Assembly (NCBI RefSeq): GCF_001666755.1
Contig: NZ_LZJC01000039.1
Span: 46,475 to 110,474 of the forward strand
Source: Mycobacterium sp. E1214
Lineage (GTDB): Bacteria; Actinomycetota; Actinomycetes; Mycobacteriales; Mycobacteriaceae
Reading direction: 5' to 3'
Length of the DNA: 64,000 bases
Below the pieces are notes generated by a model. It had not been told where the DNA came from and ran no database searches. It was given only the letters and a program-made list of their open reading frames with translations. Made by a program: the position numbers and the translations under genes. Positions within the stretch are counted from its first letter, which is position 1. Each line of letters opens with the position of its first letter. Of the stretch, positions 37,090 through 45,478 are shown piece by piece.

Positions 37090-37095
37090 AGTGTA
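37090..37095 (-). promoter_or_regulatory. -10 box of a leaderless transcript (TetR gene)
   Basis: On the minus strand TACACT ends 6 nt before the GTG at 37083. Confidence 0.5.
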
Positions 37096-37202
37096 GGGCG
37101 GCGCGGGTCGCCGAAAGGTCACCGAAGCGCCGGCCCGCGGGACGGCGGCCAACCGGTTTTGCGGACGCCCGTCCAGAAAACCCGGCACTGGCGTGCCGGC
37201 CC

Positions 37203-37208
37203 TAGAGT
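37203..37208 (+). promoter_or_regulatory. -10 box of a leaderless transcript (methyltransferase gene)
   Basis: TAGAGT ends 7 nt before the ATG at 37216. Confidence 0.55.
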
Positions 37209-37215
37209 GACGGTC

Positions 37216-37776
37216 ATGGCCGAAGCGGACCGCCGTCGCTGGGACGAGCGATACGCGACCATGGCGGCGCCCGCGGCGCGGCAGATCGCCGCGCCCGCGG
37301 TCTGGCGGCGCCACGCGCAGCGTTTCCCCACCTCGGGCGCGGCCTTGGAACTCGCCTGCGGACAGGGTGCGGCCTCGGTGTGGCTGGCGCTGCGCGGCCT
37401 GACAGTCCTCGGCGTGGACATCTCCGCGGTCGCGATCGGTCAGGCGCGCGATCTGGCCCGGCGCGCCGGCGTAGGCGGCCGGTGCCGCTTCGAAGTCACC
37501 GACCTCGACGGCGGCCTCCCCGCGGGGCCGCCGGCCGACGTGGTTGTGTGTCACATGTTCTGGGACCGACGCCTCGGCCGCGCGATCGTCGAGCGACTGG
37601 CGCCAGGCGGCCTGCTGGCGATCACCGTGCTCAGCGAGGTCGGGGCGGCCCCGGGTCCATATCGCGCGGCGCGCGGCGAATTGGCCGACGTCTACGGCGA
37701 TCTGGAGGCGTTGGCCGCTGGCGAGGCCGACGGCCGGGCGTGGCTGCTGGCACGCGGCCGGGGACCCAGCGCCTAG
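37216..37776 (+). CDS. Class I SAM-dependent methyltransferase
   Basis: A 186-residue small methyltransferase. It opens MAEADRRRWDERYATMA, a pattern seen in tellurite/thiol methyltransferase-like proteins. The SAM motif is ALELACGQGAASVWLALRG near 43-61, with VLGVDISAVAI for the ribose acid. DVVVCHMFWDRRL and LAPGGLLAITVL follow. The acceptor is unknown. The ATG is leaderless-type, and its last codon overlaps the convergent helicase gene by 4 bp. Confidence 0.82.
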   Translation: MAEADRRRWDERYATMAAPAARQIAAPAVWRRHAQRFPTSGAALELACGQGAASVWLALRGLTVLGVDISAVAIGQARDLARRAGVGGRCRFEVTDLDGGLPAGPPADVVVCHMFWDRRLGRAIVERLAPGGLLAITVLSEVGAAPGPYRAARGELADVYGDLEALAAGEADGRAWLLARGRGPSA

Positions 37777-39146
37777 GCGCTGCTGCCCTGCGGGCGCGAC
37801 GAACGGCGACGGTGCTCCGCGCGTGGTCTGCGCGCGCCCCCGCCGGTGGCCACCCGCGGCTCGGCGGGCGCGTGATCGCGGCGCGGCGACCGGACACCGC
37901 CACGGCGTCGCCGCTGGCCGTTGGGGTTTCGCGGCTGCGGCTGCTCGCGTGGGGTGTCCACGGCCACCGGGGCCTGATAGGGCGCCACCTCGCCGACGAG
38001 GGCGTGCACGGCCTCCGACGCGGCGGTCACCTGCTGGGGCGTCACCCTGATGCCGGCCTTGCGCATCAACAGCCGCGCGTGCTCCCGTTCGTCGGGCAGC
38101 ACCACCGTGACGACATCACCGGCGCTGCCCGCGCGCGCCGTGCGCCCGGAGCGGTGCAGATAGGACTTGTGCTCGGCGGGCGGGTCGATGTGCACCACGA
38201 GCGCGACCTCGTCGACGTGCACGCCGCGAGCGGCGATGTCCGTCGCCACCAGGACCCGCGCGTCGCCGGAGGCGAACCGCGCGAGGTTGCGTTCGCGGGC
38301 GGGCTGGGAAAGGTTGCCGTGCAGGTCGACCGACGGCACTCCCGCGGCGGTGAGCTGCTTGGCCAGCTTCCGCGCCTGATGCTTGGTGCGCAGGAACAGG
38401 ATTCGACGGCCCGTCCCCGAGGCGAGCCGGTGGACCACCTCTTTTTTGGCCTCCGCGTTGGCGACGTGGAAGACGTGGTGGGTCATGTCGGCGACCGGGG
38501 TGTTGGCCTCGTCGACGGAGTGCAGCACCTCGTTCCGCAAGAACCGCTTGACGAGTTTGTCGACCCCGTTGTCCAGCGTCGCCGAAAACAGCAGGCGCTG
38601 ACCGCCGTTGGGGGTGGCGGCGAGGATTCGGGTGACGCCCGGCAGGAAGCCGAGGTCGGCCATGTGGTCGGCCTCGTCGATCACGGTGATCTGCACCGCG
38701 TCGAGGCTGACCAGCCGCTGCTTCATCAAGTCCTCGAGCCGGCCAGGGCAGGCCACCACGATGTCGACGCCGGCTTTGAGCGCGGTGACCTGACGCGTTT
38801 GCGTGACACCGCCGAAGATCGTGGTGACCCGCAGGCCGCAGGCGGCCGCCAGGGGCGCCAGCGTCGCGGTGATCTGGGTCGCCAGTTCGCGGGTCGGTGC
38901 GAGGACCAGGCCTGACGGCCGCGACGGCCGTGCCGCCGTCCCCGCCAGCCGGGCGACCAGCGGGATGGAGAACGCGAGAGTCTTTCCGCTGCCCGTCTTT
39001 CCGCGACCGAGCACGTCGCGGCCGGCGATCGTGTCGCCTAACGTCTCCGCCTGGATGGGGAAGGGATGTGTAATGCCTTGCGCCGTAAGGGCGTTGACGA
39101 TGGGTGCGGGCACGCCAAGGTCGGCGAAGGTTGTTTGGGTGGTCAA
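37773..39146 (-). CDS. DEAD-box RNA helicase
   Basis: A 457-residue DEAD-box protein. The Q-motif region is FADLGVPAPIVNALTAQGITHPFPIQ, with Walker A GRGKTGSGKTLAF near 48, PTRELA near 88, VIDEADHMADLGF near 155 (DEAD) and SATLDNG near 190. The C-terminal RecA domain ends with VATDIAARGVHV and HRSGRTARAG, followed by a basic Arg-rich tail of about 75 residues for RNA binding. It differs from the RhlE ortholog Rv3211 in its N-terminal sequence, so it is probably a paralog. The start codon is TTG, supported by GAAAGG 8 nt upstream. Confidence 0.92.
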   Translation of the reverse strand: MTTQTTFADLGVPAPIVNALTAQGITHPFPIQAETLGDTIAGRDVLGRGKTGSGKTLAFSIPLVARLAGTAARPSRPSGLVLAPTRELATQITATLAPLAAACGLRVTTIFGGVTQTRQVTALKAGVDIVVACPGRLEDLMKQRLVSLDAVQITVIDEADHMADLGFLPGVTRILAATPNGGQRLLFSATLDNGVDKLVKRFLRNEVLHSVDEANTPVADMTHHVFHVANAEAKKEVVHRLASGTGRRILFLRTKHQARKLAKQLTAAGVPSVDLHGNLSQPARERNLARFASGDARVLVATDIAARGVHVDEVALVVHIDPPAEHKSYLHRSGRTARAGSAGDVVTVVLPDEREHARLLMRKAGIRVTPQQVTAASEAVHALVGEVAPYQAPVAVDTPREQPQPRNPNGQRRRRGGVRSPRRDHAPAEPRVATGGGARRPRAEHRRRSSRPQGSSA

Positions 39147-39517
39147 GTGCGGTGCCTTTCAGGCATCGTGGTGCCAAGCCGCGACTACGGTCGCGCGGCC
39201 ATCGGCACGGATGGCGAGATTGCCGGAGGGCAAAATCGATCGCCGCGAGACAAGCTAGTGCGGGGTGCACGGATCATCAGAACGCGCCGGCTGGCGCGAA
39301 AACGCAAGTGGCGGCAGTGCGATGAATAACGGTTCCACGACGGTGGCGATGTCTCGGGTGGAGACGAACGCTGGCCCAAGCCTACCGCAGTTGCGCCGCA
39401 TTGCGGGCATCGCCGCGACGGCCGCACTGTGAGCTTGGTCGCCCCTCGCCTTTGCCGCCCGGGGCGGAAATACCGAAAAAGCCCAGTAGCGGCCGGTTTC
39501 TGGGTAATGTCACCGGC
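39147..39517. other. Helicase 5' leader and intergenic region
   Basis: 371 bp without a gene. On the minus strand TAGCTT (plus-strand 39252-39257) is a plausible -10 box, which would give the helicase mRNA a leader of about 100 nt; DEAD-box genes often have regulated leaders. The right end carries the promoter of the crotonase stub. Confidence 0.4.
39505..39510 (+). promoter_or_regulatory. -10 box of a leaderless transcript (crotonase stub)
   Basis: TAATGT ends 7 nt before the ATG at 39518. Confidence 0.5.
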
Positions 39518-39760
39518 ATGGAGCGGCGCGAGCTGGAGGCGGTCATCTACGAGCGCGAGCCGCCAATCGCCAGGATCATCCTCAATCGTCCCGAGAAGGC
39601 CAACACCAAGGACGCGGTGCTGGTCACCGAGGTCGACGACTGCCTGCGCGAGGCCGACCGCGATCGCGAGGTCAAGGTCGTCATCCTCCGATGTGCAGGC
39701 GCGCCGCGCCGAGTTCACGCAGTCGGGTCTGAAGCCCCGCGATTTCGTCGGCCGCGGTGA
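39518..39760 (+). pseudogene. Enoyl-CoA hydratase N-terminal stub
   Basis: The first about 55 codons encode the start of a crotonase (IARIILNRPEKANTKDAVLV, then DRDREVKVVILR), after which homology stops abruptly and a 3' tail of unrelated residues runs to a stop. A full enzyme needs about 260 residues. The stub is roughly 60 percent identical by eye to the first 60 residues of the intact crotonase at 42982-43854, so it is a truncated paralog. Its leaderless promoter is intact. The breakpoint near 39690 lies 85 bp before the end of the flavoprotein gene of the neighbouring operon. Confidence 0.75.
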
Positions 39761-39775
39761 CGCCGACGCCGGTGC

Positions 39776-41482
39776 CTAGCGGCTCATCTCGCCCGCGATC
39801 CTGCGGCCCGCGGCATGTCGGGCGGCGACGTACCCGAACACCATGGAATTCGCGATGCTGGCGCCGGCACCCGGATACGTCCGGCCCATCACCGTGGCGG
39901 TCGTGTTCCCGGTGGCGTACAAGCCCTCGATCACCCGATCCTGCTCGTCGAGGACCTGGGCGTGCTCGTTCGTGACGACACCGCCGCACGTGCCGACGTC
40001 CGCGGGCAGCACCTTCGTCGCGTAGTAGGGCGCGCGGTCCAGCGGCCCGAGGGCGGCATTGGGTCGATAGCCCGGATCGCCCAGGCAGTCGTTGTACGCC
40101 GACTGGCCCCGCCCGAAGTCCGGGTCCAGGCCCTTGGCGGCGAAGCGGTTGAACCGCACGATGGTGCGCGTCAATTCGGCTGTCGGCACGTCGATCTGGT
40201 GGGCAAGCTCGGCGATGGTGTCGCCCCGGCACACCGCGCCGCTGTCGATGAGCTCTGGGAGCAGCCGCCGCGAACGCTGAAGCGGCCGTAGGGGACTGGT
40301 GCTGGTGACGTACCGGCGCACGTAGCCGTCGTCGAAAATCATCCAGCAGGGCACCGCCTTGTGAGCGTACATCGCCTTGCCGACCTCGACGTAGGAGTTC
40401 GACTCGTTGCAGAACCGGCGGCCGGTGGTGTCGACGTAGATGGCGCCGGGCCGTTGCCGCCCCGAGCCGAGCGACGCGGCGACCGCCCCGCCGTTGGCGA
40501 TGAATACCGAAGGCAGCCACCACGCTTCGTCGAGCAGATCGGTCTGGGCGCCAAGCCGCATCGCGGCTTGCAGCACCTCACCGGTGTCACCGGCGTTAGC
40601 GATCGACCAGTGGCCTTCGTTGGGCTGGTCACCGCTGTATCGCCGGCGCATCTCGCGGTTGTGCCCGAAGCCACCGGCGGCCAGCAGGACGCCCCGGCGC
40701 GCCTCGACGGCCAGCGATTTCCCGTTCCGGCGCAGGCGGACACCCGTGACGCGGCCGCCGTCGACGACGAGGTCCTGCACCGCGGCGTCGGTCCACAGCG
40801 GGGGGTGGCCGTCGCCGAGCTGGCTCAGCGCCTTGAGCAGCTGAGCGATCAGCGACGAACCGTTGGTCAGGATGCGGCGGCGCCGCGCCCGCGCCGCGGC
40901 CGTGCGCAGAAACACCCTGGCGGCGACGGCGAACGCCCGCGGTGACCGGTTGTAATACTGAACCGACCGCAGCTCGTTGGTCAGGACGACGAATCCGTAG
41001 TTGTCAGCCAACGGTGGCTGCACCCTGTCGCTCCACTCGCCCAAAGCGGCGGCATCGAAGGGCATCCCCTCGATGGCGCGGCCGGACGCGTTGCCGCCTT
41101 TGCGGTTCGGGTAGTAGTCGCTCCATCCCGCGCAGCGCGCCAGCCGGATGCCCTTGCGCAGCAGAAAAGTCGTCATCTCATAGCCGGCGGTGAGGAACAT
41201 CTCGCGGCGCTCGAGGGACGACGCCGCGCGGGCATCGCCGACCACGTCGGCCAGGTACGCGAGGCCGTCTTCGTGGGAGTCGGCGACGCCGTCGGCGCGC
41301 ATCAGCGGGTTGTTGGGCAACCAGTAGATGCCCCCGGACAGGCCCGTCGAGCCACCGACGAGCGCCTGCTTCTCGAGGATCAGCGGTTCCAGGCCACTGT
41401 CGAGGGCCGCCAACCCGGCGACCATGCCGCCGCCGCCGCTGCCCGCGATCACGAAGTCGACCGAGTGGTCCCAGGCGTTCAT
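39776..41482 (-). CDS. KstD-like FAD-dependent dehydrogenase
   Basis: A 568-residue flavoprotein of the fumarate reductase/3-ketosteroid delta-1-dehydrogenase family. The FAD fold VIAGSGGGGMVAGLAALDSG is at 11-30, followed by GGSTGLSGG. The C-terminal GLYATGNTTATVMGRTYPGAG near 530 is the FAD-ribityl/substrate motif typical of KstD enzymes. These desaturate ring ketones next to a carbonyl, passing electrons to quinone. It is the last gene of the operon, overlaps the Rieske gene by 4 bp (ATGA) and probably acts on the same ring substrate. The steroid specificity of true KstD is not established here. Confidence 0.85.
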   Translation of the reverse strand: MNAWDHSVDFVIAGSGGGGMVAGLAALDSGLEPLILEKQALVGGSTGLSGGIYWLPNNPLMRADGVADSHEDGLAYLADVVGDARAASSLERREMFLTAGYEMTTFLLRKGIRLARCAGWSDYYPNRKGGNASGRAIEGMPFDAAALGEWSDRVQPPLADNYGFVVLTNELRSVQYYNRSPRAFAVAARVFLRTAAARARRRRILTNGSSLIAQLLKALSQLGDGHPPLWTDAAVQDLVVDGGRVTGVRLRRNGKSLAVEARRGVLLAAGGFGHNREMRRRYSGDQPNEGHWSIANAGDTGEVLQAAMRLGAQTDLLDEAWWLPSVFIANGGAVAASLGSGRQRPGAIYVDTTGRRFCNESNSYVEVGKAMYAHKAVPCWMIFDDGYVRRYVTSTSPLRPLQRSRRLLPELIDSGAVCRGDTIAELAHQIDVPTAELTRTIVRFNRFAAKGLDPDFGRGQSAYNDCLGDPGYRPNAALGPLDRAPYYATKVLPADVGTCGGVVTNEHAQVLDEQDRVIEGLYATGNTTATVMGRTYPGAGASIANSMVFGYVAARHAAGRRIAGEMSR

Positions 41483-42867
41483 TGCGGCCCCGCGAAGCCC
41501 AGGTCGGCGATCGGCACGTCGATGGTGGTGTTGGTCTTCTGGATTCCCGGGATCAGCGTGGCGTGCGGCAGGCCGGCCAAAAATCCGTCGATGACGCGCT
41601 CGAAGTTCGAGATCAGGCCCTCGATCCGATCGGAGAGCCGCATGTAGTCGAAACCGCGTGAGCGCAAGCCCTTTTGCTGGCGCGGGAGGTTGGCGAAGTC
41701 CTGGGCGGGGATGGCTGGCCAGCACGGATCGTCGGGCACCATGGGTTGCGGGGCCTGGGGTCTGCCGGGGGAGGCGTCCGCGGGAAAACGGGTCAACGAC
41801 CAGATTTCGAAGAGCGTGTCCTCCGGCCCCAACGGCCGGATGCGGTACGACGAGGCGCTGCTGTAAGTCGGCAGGATGAAGTAGTGCGGGAAGCAGAAGC
41901 CGATCGCCTCGGTGGTCCCGCGGCCCGCCAGGTCGTTGAGGTCGGGCATGGCGCTGCCGCGCGCCCGATGCCAGGTGACGATGGCGTCGTTGAGGGCGCT
42001 GCGCCACGCGGCCATCGCGGCGGCGGGATCGGACGGCAGCTTGAGGTGCTGCAGGCCTTCGGCGATACGGATGTCGTTCTCATGGGTCATGCCGCCCATG
42101 CCGTTGCCCAGCGTGCGCATGAAATACAGGCTGGCGGCGACGACGGGATGCACCGTGGTGGCCGTGCTGGGTCGCGCGGCGCTCTGTGCCGACGGCAGCA
42201 ACTGCGGATGGGTCTGCGGGACGTGGTAACCCTCCATGAACGCCGCGGCCGCCAGCTTCCAGTTGACCGGAAGCCGGCAGGACCGCCACCACTCGACGCG
42301 CAGCGACTCCACCTGCCACGCGTCATAGGTCGACGCGAACGGCTCCAGCGCCTCGCGCAGTGGCGGCGCCCCGTCGTCCAGGTTGATCCACACGCACCCG
42401 CCCCAGGTCTCGCAGCGAACCTCGACCAGCCGCAACTGCGCGGCGTCCATGTTGCCGGCGGAGAACGCGTCGGGCCGCGCCACGAAGGTGTTGCGCCCGT
42501 CGAGGCCCCAGCACCAGCCGTGGAACGGGCATACGAGCGTTCGGCGAGTTCCGCTGCCCTGCACCAACTTCACCCCGCGGTGCCGGCACGCGTTGTGGTA
42601 AGCCCGAACGGTGTCGGCGTCGACGCGCACGACGACGACGGAGTCGTCGAGTATTTCGTACTCGACGAAGTCACCCGGGCCCGGGATCTCCTCGAGCCGG
42701 CATGCCATCTGCCACACCCGCGGCCACAACAGCTCGGCCTCCAGCCGATAGAACTCCGGGTCGTAATAGCGCTGCTTGGGGATCCGGTCCGCAATCTGCA
42801 CCGCCCAGGGCACGTCGCGGCGCGCGCCGTTCACGTCGGTGCTCCGCGCGCTCGTGTCTACAGCCAT
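41479..42867 (-). CDS. Rieske non-haem iron ring-hydroxylating oxygenase, alpha subunit type
   Basis: A 462-residue oxygenase. The Rieske [2Fe-2S] centre is Cys94-x-His96 and Cys113-x2-His116 (CRHRGVKL, LVCPFHGW). The mononuclear iron ligands are His214 and His219 in FMEGYHVPQTHP with a later Asp. Such enzymes dihydroxylate or mono-hydroxylate aromatic or steroid rings. A separate reductase is needed and is not in this operon. AAAGGA precedes the ATG at 42867. No beta-subunit gene is present, as in KshA-type single-subunit oxygenases, but it is longer than KshA (about 380). Confidence 0.9.
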   Translation of the reverse strand: MAVDTSARSTDVNGARRDVPWAVQIADRIPKQRYYDPEFYRLEAELLWPRVWQMACRLEEIPGPGDFVEYEILDDSVVVVRVDADTVRAYHNACRHRGVKLVQGSGTRRTLVCPFHGWCWGLDGRNTFVARPDAFSAGNMDAAQLRLVEVRCETWGGCVWINLDDGAPPLREALEPFASTYDAWQVESLRVEWWRSCRLPVNWKLAAAAFMEGYHVPQTHPQLLPSAQSAARPSTATTVHPVVAASLYFMRTLGNGMGGMTHENDIRIAEGLQHLKLPSDPAAAMAAWRSALNDAIVTWHRARGSAMPDLNDLAGRGTTEAIGFCFPHYFILPTYSSASSYRIRPLGPEDTLFEIWSLTRFPADASPGRPQAPQPMVPDDPCWPAIPAQDFANLPRQQKGLRSRGFDYMRLSDRIEGLISNFERVIDGFLAGLPHATLIPGIQKTNTTIDVPIADLGFAGPQ

Positions 42868-42981
42868 GTCGTCAGTTCCTTTGTCGCCTCGCACGATTCG
42901 CCAAGCGCGTCCCTGCCAGTCGCGTTCGCGACTGCGCGGCGCTCGTGGCGTGGTCGACGATGTTCACCCGCAGGTCACGCC

Positions 42982-43854
42982 TCAGGGCGTCGCGGCGCCG
43001 TCGGACGATGCCGCGGCCGCGGCCTGCCGCCGCGCCTGCTCGGCCGGCAACACCTTGTCCTTGAACACGGTTTGGATCAGCTCCTGCACGTCCCGGCTGA
43101 TCGAGGCCAGCGCCACCAGGTCGTTGGAGCTCTGCCAGTGCACCCGCATGCCCATCAGTTCCCAGGCCCGTTTGAGGTTCGCCTTGGTCGCCAGCAGCGT
43201 GGTCATCGGCGCCTGGGCGATGTGCCGGGCGATGGCCTCGACGCGGTCGTCGAGCTGATCGCGCGGGACCACCTCGTTGACCAGGCCGACTTCCAGCGCC
43301 TTGCGGGCATCGATGACCTCGGCCAGGAACAGGTAGTACGCGGCGCGCCGCCAGTTCATGAAAACCCAAGGCTCGATGGAGCATTCGCCGGAGGGCATCC
43401 CGAACCCCTGCAGCGGTGGATAGGAGAAGTAGGCGTCCTCGGCGGCGATGACGATGTCGGTGGTCAGGCCCATGTGGGTGCCGCCGCCGACGCAGTAGCC
43501 GTGCACCTGCGCGATGGTCGGCTTGGAGAACTCCCACAGATTCAGGGTGGGCTTGACGAACAGGTCGCTCTGCGGTTTCCACGGGTGACCCATCACCTTC
43601 GCGCCTTCGACGAACGCCGGGTAGTCCACCGCGTTGTTGCCGATCGCGTGCCCCGAGCAGAAGCCCTTGCCGTTGGCCTTGAGGATCAGCACCTTGACGT
43701 CGTAGTCGCGGTCGGCGTCCAGCAGGGCGGCATCGACCTCTTCGGCGAGCTTCTGGTCTTGGGCGTTGGCCTTCTCCGGCCAGTTGAGCGTGATCCGGGC
43801 GATGGGGCCCTGTTTCTCGAAGATGATCCTCTCGCGGGTCTCCGTCAGATCCAT
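42982..43854 (-). CDS. Enoyl-CoA hydratase/isomerase (intact)
   Basis: A 290-residue crotonase. It opens MDLTETRERIIFEKQGPIAR with LNWPEKANAQ, then GKGFCSGHAIG for the first oxyanion contact and QVHGYCVGGGTHMGL for the second. A C-terminal Ala-rich tail follows. GAAAGG precedes the ATG. It lies third from the end of the six-gene minus-strand operon, 16 bp after the lipoyl gene. It would hydrate or hydrolyse an unsaturated CoA thioester, consistent with beta-oxidation-like ring opening after oxygenation. Confidence 0.88.
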   Translation of the reverse strand: MDLTETRERIIFEKQGPIARITLNWPEKANAQDQKLAEEVDAALLDADRDYDVKVLILKANGKGFCSGHAIGNNAVDYPAFVEGAKVMGHPWKPQSDLFVKPTLNLWEFSKPTIAQVHGYCVGGGTHMGLTTDIVIAAEDAYFSYPPLQGFGMPSGECSIEPWVFMNWRRAAYYLFLAEVIDARKALEVGLVNEVVPRDQLDDRVEAIARHIAQAPMTTLLATKANLKRAWELMGMRVHWQSSNDLVALASISRDVQELIQTVFKDKVLPAEQARRQAAAAASSDGAATP

Positions 43855-43870
43855 GCGCGCTGCCTTTCGC

Positions 43871-44125
43871 TTAGCCGGTGTGGCCCGGGGTGTGAGTGAG
43901 GACGCCGATTTCGGTGCCGATGTCGTAGGTGGTTCCGACCCGTCCGGTCCAGCGCACGGTCCCCGACGCTCCGGCCACGATCTCCTGTTCGACCTTCTCG
44001 GTCGCGATGACGTAGATCGGGGTGCCTGCTTCGACGTGCTCGCCACCGCCGACCAGCAGTCCCGTCAGCTCGGCTTCGGAAACGGCCACCGACACCCGGG
44101 GTATGCGAATGACGAAGTCAGCCAT
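43871..44125 (-). CDS. Free-standing lipoyl-attachment domain protein
   Basis: An 84-residue protein consisting only of a biotinyl/lipoyl domain. The swinging-arm lysine is K44 in IATEKVEQEI, and the hammerhead frame is ELTGLLVGGGEHVEAGTPIY and GTVRWTGRVGT. It resembles the lipoyl domain of 2-oxo acid dehydrogenase E2 or glycine-cleavage H protein, but has no E2 catalytic core and no E1 or E3 gene nearby. Its gene overlaps the 64-aa gene upstream by 8 bp. It may carry an acyl or redox group between enzymes of this operon. Confidence 0.8.
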   Translation of the reverse strand: MADFVIRIPRVSVAVSEAELTGLLVGGGEHVEAGTPIYVIATEKVEQEIVAGASGTVRWTGRVGTTYDIGTEIGVLTHTPGHTG

Positions 44126-44312
44126 GGACGTTCGCTCCCTGCAGCGTGCGCTGCGCCGCCGCCGCGATGCGCCCCGGCGACGGATACACCTGAGCCTCGA
44201 GGTTGGGCGCCGCCGGGTTGGGCACGAACCGCGCCCGGTCGTCGGCGGCCTTCATCAGCGCCAGCAACACATACAGGCGGCGCTGGATTTCCGGGGAGCG
44301 CTGGTCGGTCAT
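44118..44312 (-). CDS. Uncharacterised 64-aa protein coupled to the lipoyl gene
   Basis: MTDQRSPEIQRRLYVLLALM starts a 64-residue protein with a helical first half and a Pro/Ala-rich second half (PNPAAPNLEAQVYPSPGRI). I recognise no domain. It overlaps the lipoyl gene start and lies 49 bp after the SDR stop. Its size and constant position suggest an adaptor or modulator for the lipoyl protein; that is inference. Confidence 0.65.
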   Translation of the reverse strand: MTDQRSPEIQRRLYVLLALMKAADDRARFVPNPAAPNLEAQVYPSPGRIAAAAQRTLQGANVHG

Positions 44313-44361
44313 CGAGCACCCCGAAGGGGATTGTCGTTCCTACTCTTTGGATCGGCGGTCA

Positions 44362-45225
44362 TCAGCCCCCCGACCAAGGCTTGACCTTGAGGAAGCCGCC
44401 GGCGTCGACGCGGAGCTGCTGCCCGGTGATGTAGCGGGCGGCGTCCGAGGCCAGGAACAGCACCGCCTCGCTGATGTCTTCGGGTTCGACGTACGGCACG
44501 GGCATCGCCTGCACGAGGGGAAAGATCGGCTCGGCGTCCTCGCGGGTCGGGTCCGTCAGGTCCGGCCGGAAGGCGCGGTACATCGGTGGGCTGTGCAGCA
44601 TGTCGGTGTTCACGTTGGTCGGGTGCACCGCATTCATCCGGATGGAGAACCGCGCGAGGGCCAGCGCGAAATCGTTCACATAATGTGCCGCAGCCAGTTT
44701 CGCGAATGCGTAGCCGGCGCCGCCGGGGCCGCCGTCGATGCCGCCGGTGTTCATCGAGGACATGAACGCCGCGTTGGATCCGATCACGACGATCGACGCG
44801 CCGGCCTGCAGGTGCTTCAGGCTGGCGTGCACGAGGTTGAGCACGCCGAGCAGGTCCACGTCCACGGCGTCGGCGAAGGCCTGCGGCGGCAGGCCCGCGG
44901 TCAACGGGCAGATGCCGGCGTTCGCGACCACGACGTCCAGGTGGCCCAGTTCGGCCACCCCCGCGTCAATGGCCGCCGCCAGGGCGACCCGGTCGCGCAC
45001 GTCGGCGACCGCCGTGACCGCGCGCTGCCCCTCCTTCTCGACGAGCCGCGCAGTCTCCTCGAGGTCGTCCGGCCGCGCCAGGGGATACTCGTTGGTCTCG
45101 ATGTCCGCGCAGATATCCACCGCGATGATGTCCGCACCCTCGGCGGCCAGCGTCCGCGCGTGTGAACGGCCCTGGCCTCGCGCGGCTCCGCTGATCACGG
45201 CGACCTTGCCGGCTACCCTGCCCAT
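44362..45225 (-). CDS. Mycofactocin-type short-chain dehydrogenase, first gene of the lipoyl operon
   Basis: A 287-residue SDR with GRVAGKVAVISGAARGQGRS (2-21) and IIAVDICADIETNEYP, matching the mycofactocin-coupled SDR group, as in the SDR at 18494-19342. NAGICPLT near 91 and a YAFAK motif near 168 complete the active site. It ends in DAGGFLKVKPWSGG. GAAGG precedes the ATG at 45225. Its product probably feeds the ring-processing enzymes downstream. Hydride would go to mycofactocin, whose biosynthesis genes are not in this window. Confidence 0.88.
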   Translation of the reverse strand: MGRVAGKVAVISGAARGQGRSHARTLAAEGADIIAVDICADIETNEYPLARPDDLEETARLVEKEGQRAVTAVADVRDRVALAAAIDAGVAELGHLDVVVANAGICPLTAGLPPQAFADAVDVDLLGVLNLVHASLKHLQAGASIVVIGSNAAFMSSMNTGGIDGGPGGAGYAFAKLAAAHYVNDFALALARFSIRMNAVHPTNVNTDMLHSPPMYRAFRPDLTDPTREDAEPIFPLVQAMPVPYVEPEDISEAVLFLASDAARYITGQQLRVDAGGFLKVKPWSGG

Positions 45226-45442
45226 CGCCGACTGCCTTCGCCAGTGGATGAGGGTGGCTGTGGGACAAGGGTATTCCCTTCCCCGGAGGCGGCGTCGCGG
45301 CACGGCGGCGGGTGCTGGGCGTCCCGCGTCGCGGTGCCGCACGCGGCCGCCGCGGCGGGCCGCGCGATCGGAATAACGGTCGGCTCCATCGCATCTCTTC
45401 CATGCAAAGTTTGCGCTGGCCGGGGTCTCGCTGTGTCCAAGA

Positions 45443-45465
45443 CTAGCTAGAATATCTAAAATAGC
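45443..45465. promoter_or_regulatory. AT-rich palindromic segment between operon and CaiB remnant
   Basis: CTAGCTAG (45443-45450, self-complementary) and TAGA/TCTA around ATA (45448-45458) give overlapping dyads in an AT-rich island about 220 bp upstream of the operon start. It could hold a promoter or an operator for the AraC regulator; no target is proven. Confidence 0.4.
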
Positions 45466-45478
45466 AAGGAATGGACTG

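Noticed and set aside
37773..39146. Calling the helicase rhlE (Rv3211)
   Set aside because: The N-terminal sequence and neighbours differ from Rv3211; only family membership is supported.
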